DNA of 64,000 bases, from positions 1 to 64,000 of the forward strand of contig ONSU01000007.1 in the NCBI GenBank assembly GCA_900320545.1, in the 5' to 3' direction. Below are positions 25,762-33,653 of this stretch, one piece after another (position 1 is the stretch's first letter; each line of letters opens with the position of its first letter). The notes beneath the pieces were generated by a model. The model saw only the letters and a program-made list of their open reading frames with translations. It had not been told where the DNA came from and searched no databases. The DNA comes from an uncultured Bacteroidales bacterium. Its GTDB lineage: Bacteria > Bacteroidota > Bacteroidia > Bacteroidales > UBA932. Position numbers and translations under genes: made by a program.

Positions 25762-27513
25762 TCAGAAACCTATTTTTCTTTGTTGATTCTTTGCGCCCAT
25801 TATCTCTTCGCAACAGAAGGTCATCAAAGTTTCCATCTCCGGCTCTTGGCCGGTAAGGATAGTCTGGATGGTCTTTTTCCGGACCACGTTTTCAATCTGG
25901 CCGCCACTGAAGTCAAACTTTTCAGCGAGGAGGTGGGCGTCAGCTTCAGACAGTTCCGGCATCATGGCATTCCAGATCTGGCACTTGACATCAACTGATG
26001 GATTGCTGAATTTCACTTTGTAAAGGAAGCGGCGCTCGAATGCTTTATCCAGATTCTCTGTAAGATTTGTCGTGGCAATTAGGATTCCTTTAAGATCTTC
26101 CATCTCCTGAAGAATGATGTTCTGCAAGCTATTCTCCATTTTATCGACAGCACCTTCTGCCCCGGATTTCCTGATGCCAAAGATGGCGTCAGCTTCGTTG
26201 AATAGCAATATGGGTGTAACCGATGATGTTTCAACAAGTTTTTTATAATTGGCAAATAGCTGTTTAAGGTTCTTTTCGCTCTGTCCAACCCACATACTCT
26301 TGAGTTTGGCCACATCCGTCATGATGATGTCACGTCCTGTCTTCTTTGCCAACTGGTAAACAGACTCCGTCTTGCCGGTGCCTGGGCTCCCATAGAAAAG
26401 ACAAGTGAAGCCAGAGCGCATTCCTTTATCTTCAAGTGCCTTCCTAACTTCCGCGTATCGATTCTCTGTAAGCAAGTTATTAAGTGTGGTTAAGCTCTCT
26501 TTTACCTGGCGGTCAAAGAACAAAGGTTTTTCTTCAAGGGAATCAGATTTGAGTAAACCGGACATCGGAGCAACCTCGTGTAACCCGCCACAATCAGCAA
26601 GAATCTCTTCCTTGATGGAATCTTCAATCTTGAAGTGGTCTTTGACGAGCATTCCGTCACATGAAGCATACGTTATAACACCCTTTTTTTGCAGCTCCAA
26701 CTCTTCATCTTTATAATACTGCTGCAAGGCTTCCATTGTCCTATTGTTAAAGAAATTCCGGAAGTCCCACCAGCAGCAATAATCATCATTGTATTCATGG
26801 TATCTGAAGCATAATGCGTAAAAGAGCATTCTCTCAGCTGGACACATACTGTCCAAATAATCCAAGTTCTGTAAATAATCCCATCCATCATCTTCGTCAT
26901 AATCCTCGTTCCCTTGGGCCCTTTCTTTCAGGATTCCGTATTTATTCGCAGCCTTAGCAATACTCGTCCCCGGATTCGCCAATATCATTGCATCCATTTC
27001 GTTCAAGGCCATCTCCCTTTCAACTTCTTCATTATTAAGTTCACGGAACAAGCGGGTTATTCTCGATAAGATAGTAAAGGTTTTAAGGTCGGTGATTGCC
27101 GGATGCTTGAATGCTTTGTTTTTCTCCAGGCATCGAAGAACTTCTTCTCCGACACGTATATTTCCCCAACGGCCACGTTTGATGACAAGAGCGCTTTCCA
27201 AAGCCTTAAGGTCATCCTCGTACGACAATAGTTGAACAAAACTTGTCTTGAGTTTATTTGCCAGATCTCTTTTTGAGAAGTCATCACACTTGGACATCTC
27301 AACGATAATGGAAAATAGAATCGCCTGTTTCGGCGTGATGTCCATTTTGCCCGCAAGGAATTCTGCGGGGATATGGACCTCCTCCAATAATTTCTCGTCA
27401 AATCGATAATACTCTGAGGCACCTCCAAATTTCTCTTCCTCCTCGTATGATGCCGTTTTAATGATTTCCTCAATGGCGGAGAGTACTGTTAAATTGTCTT
27501 TTGAGTTAGCCAT
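25762..27513 (-). CDS. AAA+ ATPase with novel N-terminal region
   Basis: 583 residues. The first ~340 are acidic, Trp/Tyr-rich and helical, without a recognised family. Residues about 365-545 form a classical AAA (FtsH/Cdc48-type) module: Walker A YGSPGTGKTE (about 375), LKSMWVGQSEKN (pore-loop region), Walker B ILLFNEADAIF, sensor-1 ATTN, arginine pair ERRF and SGGQIENVV at sensor 2. Walker B has Asn where Asp is usual, with the catalytic Glu kept. Likely a hexameric remodelling ATPase whose N-terminal region picks a client. It has its own copy of the palindromic promoter and lies tail-to-head upstream of the WYL gene. Confidence 0.85.
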   Translation of the reverse strand: MANSKDNLTVLSAIEEIIKTASYEEEEKFGGASEYYRFDEKLLEEVHIPAEFLAGKMDITPKQAILFSIIVEMSKCDDFSKRDLANKLKTSFVQLLSYEDDLKALESALVIKRGRWGNIRVGEEVLRCLEKNKAFKHPAITDLKTFTILSRITRLFRELNNEEVEREMALNEMDAMILANPGTSIAKAANKYGILKERAQGNEDYDEDDGWDYLQNLDYLDSMCPAERMLFYALCFRYHEYNDDYCCWWDFRNFFNNRTMEALQQYYKDEELELQKKGVITYASCDGMLVKDHFKIEDSIKEEILADCGGLHEVAPMSGLLKSDSLEEKPLFFDRQVKESLTTLNNLLTENRYAEVRKALEDKGMRSGFTCLFYGSPGTGKTESVYQLAKKTGRDIIMTDVAKLKSMWVGQSEKNLKQLFANYKKLVETSSVTPILLFNEADAIFGIRKSGAEGAVDKMENSLQNIILQEMEDLKGILIATTNLTENLDKAFERRFLYKVKFSNPSVDVKCQIWNAMMPELSEADAHLLAEKFDFSGGQIENVVRKKTIQTILTGQEPEMETLMTFCCEEIMGAKNQQRKIGF

Positions 27514-27541
27514 AATACAATGTTGCTTATTGTTCTTGCTG

Positions 27542-27575
27542 CAAAGATAGATATCGGTCCTGCCGAAATGTGGCA
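27542..27575 (-). promoter_or_regulatory. Island promoter 2 (AAA gene): palindrome + -7 box
   Basis: On the minus strand: TGCCACATTTCGGCA (27561-27575), 11 nt, TATCTTTG (27542-27549), 28 nt before the AAA start codon. Confidence 0.85.
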
Positions 27576-27639
27576 GCTTGCACGGTGGCTTAAATATTTT
27601 GCTTTTTTAACCCTTTTCTTTTCAAAGGAAATAATGCGC

Positions 27640-27673
27640 TGCCGGATTTTGGCACGAACGCCGTTTACCTTTG
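27640..27673 (+). promoter_or_regulatory. Island promoter 3 (operon 27697-30498): palindrome + -7 box
   Basis: TGCCGGATTTTGGCA (27640-27654), 11 nt, TACCTTTG (27666-27673), 23 nt before the ATG at 27697. Divergent from promoter 2; the two palindromes are 64 bp apart, so one regulator could control both directions. Confidence 0.85.
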
Positions 27674-27696
27674 TCCCCGTGAAAAGGACATAAAGT

Positions 27697-28938
27697 ATGG
27701 GAAAAACATTGCACATCATCCCTTCAGGCATCATCTGGCCCCTCATCGTCGAGAAATGGATTGGCGACGAACCGGACAAAGCAAATCATGAGGTAATCCA
27801 GTACCCCGTCCCCACCAACCTTCACTATCAGCCAGACTCCCTTACTGACGTGGAGATGATGAAGACGGCCATATCGTGGCATAAATATTATTCGGATTCA
27901 CTGGACGGTCTGTATAAGAACTTATTGAGTTTCAGCAAGACCGTTAATAAAAGGTCCGAATACGACAAAGTGATTGTTTGGTACGCTGAGGATGCAGACT
28001 CAAGACTGCTTTTCCTCTTGATAGCCAATACCGTAAAGAGCAAACTATACTCGGTAGATATTACCCCGGCAGCGGAGAAACACGAATGGGAGCCATACAG
28101 TGAAGACTACGAACGTTTTACTGAAGTGCGTGTTTTCTATGACGGTGACGTTCCGGTTGCGACCATAACACGCAACAGCTATAAGCCACAAAGAATTACG
28201 CAAAAAATGCGTGATAGTTACTACGAGATATGGAAACACTGGGGCGGTGAAGACGCTCAGGACTGTCCGATTCTGGTTAGCCAGTTCGGAGGTTTCTTCC
28301 ATCCTTATAGAACGTATTTATACTCTGATATTTTTGAATGTGTCACAAAGAAGGAGCCTACATCAATAAGCAGAATTGTCTGCAAAATATTAGAGACCCA
28401 TCCCCAATTATCAGATAAATATGTATTCGATACCGTGACAAAGATGGCCAACGAAGGAATGATAAAATGGGTTGAGAAGAATGATGATAATCCATTTCGC
28501 ACTCTTGTCCAACAATATAAGTACGACGTCGAAGGAGAATGGAATAAGTATCCCCGGGATTTCCTGTACCATTTCGCAGAGGTATGCGGCAAGAAGATAA
28601 AGATGTCAGAGGATGACCTGAAGGCAGAATTCCTTCGTGACCGCAAAGACAGCGACGATATGTTCTGCCAGGGACATCTGGCCAGGGCCGATCGGGCGAA
28701 GAAAAGAGAACAGTGGGAAGACAGGCTGGTTATCCAGTGGGCTGCTGCTTTTAATGCTAACTGGGGTTGGTATCATCTGATATCGGTAATGAAAGTCAAG
28801 ATGGGAATGATGGTTGAATATATGCGACACTGGTCTCCCGTTGCCAACGGGCCGGTCTATGCAGACCAGATGGAGCGGGCCATCCTGGGGCGGAAAGTCA
28901 GAATACAAGCATACCGAAAAGGAGAACAACTACTTTGA
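27697..28938 (+). CDS. Unidentified 413-residue island protein (possibly DUF1835-like N-terminus)
   Basis: 413 residues, no signal peptide or membrane span. The N-terminus (KTLHIIPSGIIWPLIVEKW) and the segment YDKVIVWYAEDADSRLLFLL recall the LHI.nGDs... and vvLWf..d.....L patterns of DUF1835 proteins, but the match is weak. The middle is helical and the C-terminus Trp-rich (WAAAFNANWGWYHLI). First gene of the operon from promoter 3. Its last ~80 bases overlap another frame that continues with protein-like sequence to 29107, so the original gene may have been longer (frameshift). Confidence 0.6.
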   Translation: MGKTLHIIPSGIIWPLIVEKWIGDEPDKANHEVIQYPVPTNLHYQPDSLTDVEMMKTAISWHKYYSDSLDGLYKNLLSFSKTVNKRSEYDKVIVWYAEDADSRLLFLLIANTVKSKLYSVDITPAAEKHEWEPYSEDYERFTEVRVFYDGDVPVATITRNSYKPQRITQKMRDSYYEIWKHWGGEDAQDCPILVSQFGGFFHPYRTYLYSDIFECVTKKEPTSISRIVCKILETHPQLSDKYVFDTVTKMANEGMIKWVEKNDDNPFRTLVQQYKYDVEGEWNKYPRDFLYHFAEVCGKKIKMSEDDLKAEFLRDRKDSDDMFCQGHLARADRAKKREQWEDRLVIQWAAAFNANWGWYHLISVMKVKMGMMVEYMRHWSPVANGPVYADQMERAILGRKVRIQAYRKGEQLL

Positions 28939-29107
28939 TGCTAAGCATTTCTCCCGCTACGTCAATTTCAACAACCGCAAGCGCTTCTCGAGCCCGGATT
29001 ACGACGGTCATCACTTCTGGTGCAAGGCCCAGCGCCTCCGCTTCGACAAAGCCTGGAACCTCCTCTGGGAGATGTTCCGCACTAAATTGCTCACCTGGGA
29101 TGATTGA
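28859..29107 (+). CDS. Overlapping frame: small protein or frameshifted C-terminus of the preceding gene
   Basis: From the ATG at 28859 this frame gives 82 residues. After the overlap it reads as ordinary protein (NNYFDAKHFSRYVNFNNRKR and WCKAQRLRFDKAWNLLWEMF) up to TGA at 29107. It is shifted by one base against the 413-residue gene, whose own end (AYRKGEQLL) looks arbitrary. Either it is a separate short gene with an 80-nt overlap, or the upstream gene suffered a one-base shift near 28880-28925 and this is its true C-terminus. The latter seems more likely. Confidence 0.5.
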   Translation: MQTRWSGPSWGGKSEYKHTEKENNYFDAKHFSRYVNFNNRKRFSSPDYDGHHFWCKAQRLRFDKAWNLLWEMFRTKLLTWDD

Positions 29108-29125
29108 CAAACTGTATTGAAGACT

Positions 29126-29461
29126 ATGGAACTCAACAAATGGGAGATTTGCATCAACTACTGGTGCCCAGCGCAGATATACTACTACTTCAAGGACAAC
29201 GACGATGGCAATTGGCTTATCTATCTCCGCTGGTCCTGTGTACGGGGTGACGACCCTTGGTCTGCCGAGCTGCTGCGCTGTGACAAGAATTGGAAAAACA
29301 TCCCCGACAGTCCGGACAACGTGAATCTCCTTAAAGAAAAGGATCATGTTCCTGGAATCGTTAAAGGTTACTATTACGATGAAGAGTACCCTTTCCTGAT
29401 GGAGAGAGTGCTTGAAATAGTTCGAGAAATGAAGCCAGAACTTAAAGATCAATTGATATGA
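29126..29461 (+). CDS. Unidentified 111-residue island protein
   Basis: 111 residues from the ATG at 29126 (MELNKWEICINYWCPAQIYY). Rich in aromatic residues in its first half (YYYFKDNDDGNWLIYLRWSC) with a helical C-terminus (MERVLEIVREMKPELK). No family recognised. Its stop overlaps the next gene's start by ATGA, so it is translated together with the DnaB-like ATPase and probably works with it. Confidence 0.65.
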   Translation: MELNKWEICINYWCPAQIYYYFKDNDDGNWLIYLRWSCVRGDDPWSAELLRCDKNWKNIPDSPDNVNLLKEKDHVPGIVKGYYYDEEYPFLMERVLEIVREMKPELKDQLI

Positions 29462-30498
29462 GCAAGAGAGTATTCAACAATTACAGTCCTGAGATTGTTG
29501 GCTTGGATTGGACACCGGGCAACTTGATACTGGTCGCATCACGCTCCTGGGGCGGAAAGAGCCAGTATGTACTGGGGAATTGCATAGTGGCAGGCACGAA
29601 AGACAAAATCCCCGTCGCTTATTTCCTGCCGGATGGTGATTCCCTGCGTGTCGCCAAAGCGTTAGTTCGTATGCAAGTAGGGCCACAAACTTTCGACAGC
29701 GGCCAGATTAAGACGGAAAACATCAAAGAATTACCGCTGTTCTTTGATGATACTCCTGATATGACCATTGCTTACATCGTTGACCGGCTCTTCCATTTAG
29801 CCGAAACGAAAGAGATTGGAATGGCTGTCATAGATGGACTGCAGTGCCTCAATACATCTCAGCTGGATGGCGGCACCAGAGAACGTGAACTAAACTCTGT
29901 CCTTCGCATTCTAAAAGCGATGGCTTTGGCCCTCGGTATTGTGATTATCGTCAAATCTTCATTGTCAGACCACGATTTTCAACAGCACGAACAGCCTTCA
30001 GTCAGAGACATTCTCGATGTCACTGAGGCGAAAACGATTTGTGACCAGATCATTCTGCTGCATCGAGTGAGTATAATGTCAGATTACTACAAAATGATAC
30101 TGCCGCTGGGGCATCCATTCTTCAAAGATGACGGACGTGAGATGGTCTTGAACCTCGTCCTTGACAAGGAGACGGGCTATTTTAAGAAAGCCGAGTCGTT
30201 GTACGAAGAAGAAGACTCGCAGGGATCAGAGACGCCGATGTATGAATGGTACAAGGATTCAAAGGTCGATGATTGGTACTTTGAGTTCCTTGATTCTGAT
30301 GGGATGGGGTGGAAAATCACCATTTCACCCAGCGCAGAATCGGAAAAGAATGAATACGATATTGATGCAGATAACTGGGCCGGAGATCACATCAATATAG
30401 CTATGGAAGAGCCCGGCGAAGACATGGAAAAGCTGAAAGCATTCGCCCTTAGTGAAGCCAGGAGACGATTCCCTGAAGTTGACATTCCAGAAACGTAG
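29458..30498 (+). CDS. DnaB/RecA-fold ATPase
   Basis: 346 residues. The pattern matches the C-terminal ATPase domain of replicative helicases: NLILVASRSWGGKSQYVLG (Walker A in the DnaB style IIVAARPSMGKT), MAVIDGLQCLN (Walker B, as VIDYLQL), LALGIVIIVKSSLS (as LNVPVIALSQL) and TICDQIILLHRV (as DADVVLFLHR). The DnaB N-terminal primase-binding domain is missing and an acidic C-terminal extension (about 240-346) is present. It may be a helicase-like or ATP-dependent scaffold protein. Last gene of the promoter-3 operon. Confidence 0.72.
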   Translation: MSKRVFNNYSPEIVGLDWTPGNLILVASRSWGGKSQYVLGNCIVAGTKDKIPVAYFLPDGDSLRVAKALVRMQVGPQTFDSGQIKTENIKELPLFFDDTPDMTIAYIVDRLFHLAETKEIGMAVIDGLQCLNTSQLDGGTRERELNSVLRILKAMALALGIVIIVKSSLSDHDFQQHEQPSVRDILDVTEAKTICDQIILLHRVSIMSDYYKMILPLGHPFFKDDGREMVLNLVLDKETGYFKKAESLYEEEDSQGSETPMYEWYKDSKVDDWYFEFLDSDGMGWKITISPSAESEKNEYDIDADNWAGDHINIAMEEPGEDMEKLKAFALSEARRRFPEVDIPET

Positions 30499-30537
30499 TC
30501 GCTTTTTCGACAAAACTGTAACCGTTTTATATAATTC

Positions 30538-30571
30538 TGCCAAGCTTTGGCGTTACAATGCTCTTTCTTTG
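30538..30571 (+). promoter_or_regulatory. Island promoter 4 (operon 30598-33653): palindrome + -7 box
   Basis: TGCCAAGCTTTGGCG (30538-30552, last base off consensus), 11 nt, TTTCTTTG (30564-30571, T for A in the box), 26 nt before the ATG at 30598. Confidence 0.78.
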
Positions 30572-30597
30572 TGGCTATGGCACGGGAGGTTGTAAGA

Positions 30598-31446
30598 ATG
30601 CGCGATATGCAGTTCGATCCGGAACTGTTCCGTAATTATATGAGTGGAACGGTGCTGGACGAGCTGTTATGCAGTTACAAGGGGCTTCCTAAAGGCGTCA
30701 ATTATATGATCATCGGTGACCCAGGCGTGGGAAAGACCACCATCATCCTCGATCTACTGTCCAATATCCGCAACTGTAACTCAGGCGCCCGTGTGTTGTT
30801 TATAAGCGCAGAGATGAACGAGATTGACCTGGCCATCTACGTCCAACGCTTCCCAAAGTTCCAGGACCTGGACATCCTTTTCATCGAGGCCAACTTCGAT
30901 GAAGAAGACGATACGCACAACCTTGAGACTGTCAGGACCACGCTGGAGCAAGGCTGGGACATCGTTGCCATCGACTCATTCTATGAGTTGCAAGGCATTA
31001 TCAAGGATGAGGAGAACTACACGCTGAAGAAGGCAGAGAGCGTGCTGCTTTCGCTCATAAAGCAGCAAAACAAGGCCGCCAACGCCCGGGGTGTCAACAC
31101 CACGTTCCTTACGATTCAGCAGGTAACGAAGGCCGGACACTTCATAGGTTCCAATCGCCTCAAGCACTCCATTACGGCGATGTTGGAACTCCGCCTGGAA
31201 AATCCCAAAAACATTTACTCCGACCGTTACGCCGTCTTCAGTAAGCACCGCCGGGGAGATGTGGGCGTCCGCCTGTACTATGACCTGTCCGTGACCGGTG
31301 ACGTCTATTACAATGAGGAGAAATTCGATCAAGACCGCAAACTGCGGAAACTGCAATCCACCGCTTCCAGCAGCCTCCGAAAGTTCGCAGACCAGTTCGA
31401 TAAGATATTTAGCAATCAACCACAAATACAAACAGAGCATGAGTGA
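30598..31446 (+). CDS. RadA/KaiC-like RecA-fold ATPase
   Basis: 282 residues from the ATG at 30598; an earlier in-frame ATG at 30577 would sit on the predicted transcription start, so it is rejected. Motifs: KGVNYMIIGDPGVGKTTIIL (Walker A about residue 40), ARVLFISAEMNE (RadA/KaiC-style SgEe), WDIVAIDSFYEL (Walker B) and TFLTIQQVTKAG (as viGhvTKeG). No zinc finger and no Lon-like domain as in full RadA. Probably an ATP-driven DNA-strand or protein assembly factor. First gene of the promoter-4 operon; a strong GGGAGG lies 10 nt before the start. Confidence 0.8.
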   Translation: MRDMQFDPELFRNYMSGTVLDELLCSYKGLPKGVNYMIIGDPGVGKTTIILDLLSNIRNCNSGARVLFISAEMNEIDLAIYVQRFPKFQDLDILFIEANFDEEDDTHNLETVRTTLEQGWDIVAIDSFYELQGIIKDEENYTLKKAESVLLSLIKQQNKAANARGVNTTFLTIQQVTKAGHFIGSNRLKHSITAMLELRLENPKNIYSDRYAVFSKHRRGDVGVRLYYDLSVTGDVYYNEEKFDQDRKLRKLQSTASSSLRKFADQFDKIFSNQPQIQTEHE

Positions 31447-32554
31447 AGTAAGTCTGGTAGAACTGCGGCAGAAAGTCGATAGTTCCGCAAATCCGTACAA
31501 AGTCGTCCGCAGAGACGCAATTGAATATATCGGCCGCCTTGATGATGGCGCAGAAGTGTCTGCCCCCTATGAAGGCTATGGCAAGAACGTCTATCGAGTC
31601 GAAGGAACTGAGCTTCTGGTGAATGATTTGGTTTCCAAACAGTTGGACGAAATCATCGGACTCACTCCCACGCAGGCGAAAGTTGTTAAGAATGCATCAG
31701 GAGAGACCGGCGTCCGGGATTTTCGCAATTACCTGGCCACGGCAGGCTCCATGATGAAACCCGTCTCGGTCGCGCTTATTGCCAATCCTTCGAGCCGTAC
31801 AGTCAGTGGCATGGTACCCATCAAGGAAGAGCCCATCACATCCGATGCATTTTTTGATTTTCTTGAACTTTTTCTGGACAAAAATGGCCTCTATCCGGTC
31901 GACTACCAGATGGCGTATGACATTGCGGCCGGTTTCACCCTATTCCTTGACAGCAACAACCCGGATGTACGGCAGATAGTACCCGGTGAAGATTTTCTGG
32001 TCAACTCATACTACCTGAAATGGAATCTCGGCCAGATTGAACTGGGCAGATATTACGAACGCCTTATCTGCTCAAATGGCCAAACAGAAACCGTAAAACA
32101 TAAGGAAGCTCGCATCACGACCGTCCGGGAAGAACGTATTAGTGGGATAATGGACATTCCTCGGAATGGCGGATTATTGACTGGTTCTTTCGAAAGGTTC
32201 CGAGGGAAAGCCCTTGAGGCAATGGGAGTCAGCGCGTCAATCGCAGAACTGAAGTTGGTTTCGGACAAACTCGATCATTACTTGATTGACAGCCAGGCCG
32301 CTATGGCTATTGCCCCATACAGCAAGGAGTTACAAATGTACCTGAATGCTGGATACGACGGCGCGCCAGAACAACTCAAACAGATGAAAGCGAGCATGTC
32401 TGTATGGGAACTATACAATGCCGTGACCGACTATGCGTCAAACAACTCTGTTTGGGATAAGGATGATAACCGGCGGGGAATGCTTCAGGGAGAGGCACTC
32501 AGATTCCTCATGCGCGAAAGGGACGTCAAGAACTATTCGGATATATTCTCATAA
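31439..32554 (+). CDS. DUF932-like protein
   Basis: 371 residues from the ATG at 31439, overlapping the RadA-like gene by 8 nt. Features suggesting the DUF932 phage/plasmid family: an N-terminal AEVSAPYEGYGKNVYRVEG segment, a central substrate-like domain with FLVNSYYLKWNLGQIELGRY, and a C-terminal helical part with SVWELYNAVTDYASN. DUF932 proteins are abundant on phages and plasmids; their biochemistry is unsettled. In this operon it lies between a RecA-fold ATPase and a PLD nuclease, suggesting a DNA- or RNA-related role. Assignment is tentative. Confidence 0.5.
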   Translation: MSEVSLVELRQKVDSSANPYKVVRRDAIEYIGRLDDGAEVSAPYEGYGKNVYRVEGTELLVNDLVSKQLDEIIGLTPTQAKVVKNASGETGVRDFRNYLATAGSMMKPVSVALIANPSSRTVSGMVPIKEEPITSDAFFDFLELFLDKNGLYPVDYQMAYDIAAGFTLFLDSNNPDVRQIVPGEDFLVNSYYLKWNLGQIELGRYYERLICSNGQTETVKHKEARITTVREERISGIMDIPRNGGLLTGSFERFRGKALEAMGVSASIAELKLVSDKLDHYLIDSQAAMAIAPYSKELQMYLNAGYDGAPEQLKQMKASMSVWELYNAVTDYASNNSVWDKDDNRRGMLQGEALRFLMRERDVKNYSDIFS

Positions 32555-32571
32555 GTTCGTAACTTCGCGCT

Positions 32572-33078
32572 ATGACCCAATACATTGCAGACGAAGCACA
32601 TTTCAAGGAGGTAATTGCCCGCGTTGCTAACGTGAAGAAACACCTCTGGATTGGAACCGCCGATATAAAAGACCTTTATGTCGGCGAACGCCCCTTCCTG
32701 GGCGTGCTGGCAGAATTGATCAGCAAGGGCCGGGAGGTCCGCCTGATTCACGCAAAGGAACCCGGGCCCAATTTCCGTGAGGATTTCGACCACTATCCGA
32801 TACTGTTTACCCGTCTGGAGCGTGTGTTGTGCCCCCGCGTACATTTCAAACTGATCATCTTCGACCTCAAACTCGCCTATATCGGCTCGGCAAACCTTAC
32901 CGGCGCTGGCCTGGGAATGAAAAGCACCCGAAACCGCAACTTTGAGGCAGGCATCCTCACCGACGATCCAGCTCTGGTCGAAGCTGCCATGAACCAATTC
33001 GATTCCGTCTGGGCCGGCTTCAAATGCAAAATCTGCGGCCGAAAACAGTATTGCTCTGATCCAGTAGAAGGACGATGA
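32572..33078 (+). CDS. Phospholipase D-like nuclease with C-terminal Cys cluster
   Basis: 168 residues. A single PLD half: KKHLWIGTADIKDLYV near the N-terminus, then VHFKLIIFDLKLAYIGSANL (H-x-K, later GSANLTGAG), the HKD-type motif of PLD nucleases, which dimerise to build one active site. A CKICGRKQYC tail with three cysteines may bind zinc. Likely a small phosphodiesterase or nuclease. Overlaps the next gene by ATGA. Fourth family in the promoter-4 operon. Confidence 0.75.
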   Translation: MTQYIADEAHFKEVIARVANVKKHLWIGTADIKDLYVGERPFLGVLAELISKGREVRLIHAKEPGPNFREDFDHYPILFTRLERVLCPRVHFKLIIFDLKLAYIGSANLTGAGLGMKSTRNRNFEAGILTDDPALVEAAMNQFDSVWAGFKCKICGRKQYCSDPVEGR

Positions 33079-33653
33079 TAATCAATCTCAAGGGACATAA
33101 TATCTTCGCATTCTCCGACACACACGGGATGTATCGGCGGCTTGCCATACCAGCCGAAGCCGACATCCTTATCTGTTCCGGAGACGCTTGCGAAGGCTTC
33201 AGCCCGGCCGACCTGAAGGACTTCTTCGACTGGTATAGCTCCATGCCTGCCAAGCTCCGCATCTTCGTCCCTGGTAATCACGACCGTATCTTCAACCAGG
33301 AGCCGGCACGAGCGCGGAATCTGATTCCCTGCGGTGTTGTCTATCTGGAGAACGAGGGACTGGAATTCGACGGCATCAAGTTCTACAGCGTCCCAGCGAG
33401 GCCTTATCTGAAGACACCTATCTCCATCCCGTCCGGTATCGACTTCCTCATTACCCATGGCCCAGCATACTCCTATCTGGACCGAGATCTGGGTTGCAAG
33501 CAGCTCTTTCTCTCCGTGGCCAGCGCCCGGCCGAAGTACCACATCTTCGGCCACGTCCACGAAGAAGGCCTACAAAGAAAGGCGATGCTTGGCGGCACCA
33601 CCTTTCTCAATGTGTCTTATTTTGAGGAACTCAGAAGGAATCTGGGACGATAG
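33075..33653 (+). CDS. Calcineurin-like metallophosphoesterase (island)
   Basis: 192 residues, a compact cytoplasmic phosphoesterase: FAFSDTHGMY (D-x-H), LICSGDACEG (GD), VPGNHDRIF (GNHD), LITHGPAYS and HIFGHVHEEG (GHxH). All metal-binding residues are present. The family includes small nucleases and nucleotide phosphodiesterases. It is translationally coupled to the PLD-like gene (ATGA), so the two may act on the same substrate. Its 3' end overlaps the convergent GHKL gene by 37 nt. Confidence 0.85.
   Translation: MIINLKGHNIFAFSDTHGMYRRLAIPAEADILICSGDACEGFSPADLKDFFDWYSSMPAKLRIFVPGNHDRIFNQEPARARNLIPCGVVYLENEGLEFDGIKFYSVPARPYLKTPISIPSGIDFLITHGPAYSYLDRDLGCKQLFLSVASARPKYHIFGHVHEEGLQRKAMLGGTTFLNVSYFEELRRNLGR

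Noticed and set aside
25762..27513. Sigma-54 activator partner for rpoN
   Set aside because: The AAA protein lacks the GAFTGA loop and response-regulator or HTH parts; it is of the FtsH/Cdc48 type.
30577..30598. Earlier start (MAREVVRMRD) for the RadA/KaiC-like gene
   Set aside because: That ATG lies on the predicted transcription start of island promoter 4; the ATG at 30598 has a purine-rich site upstream and a normal leader.
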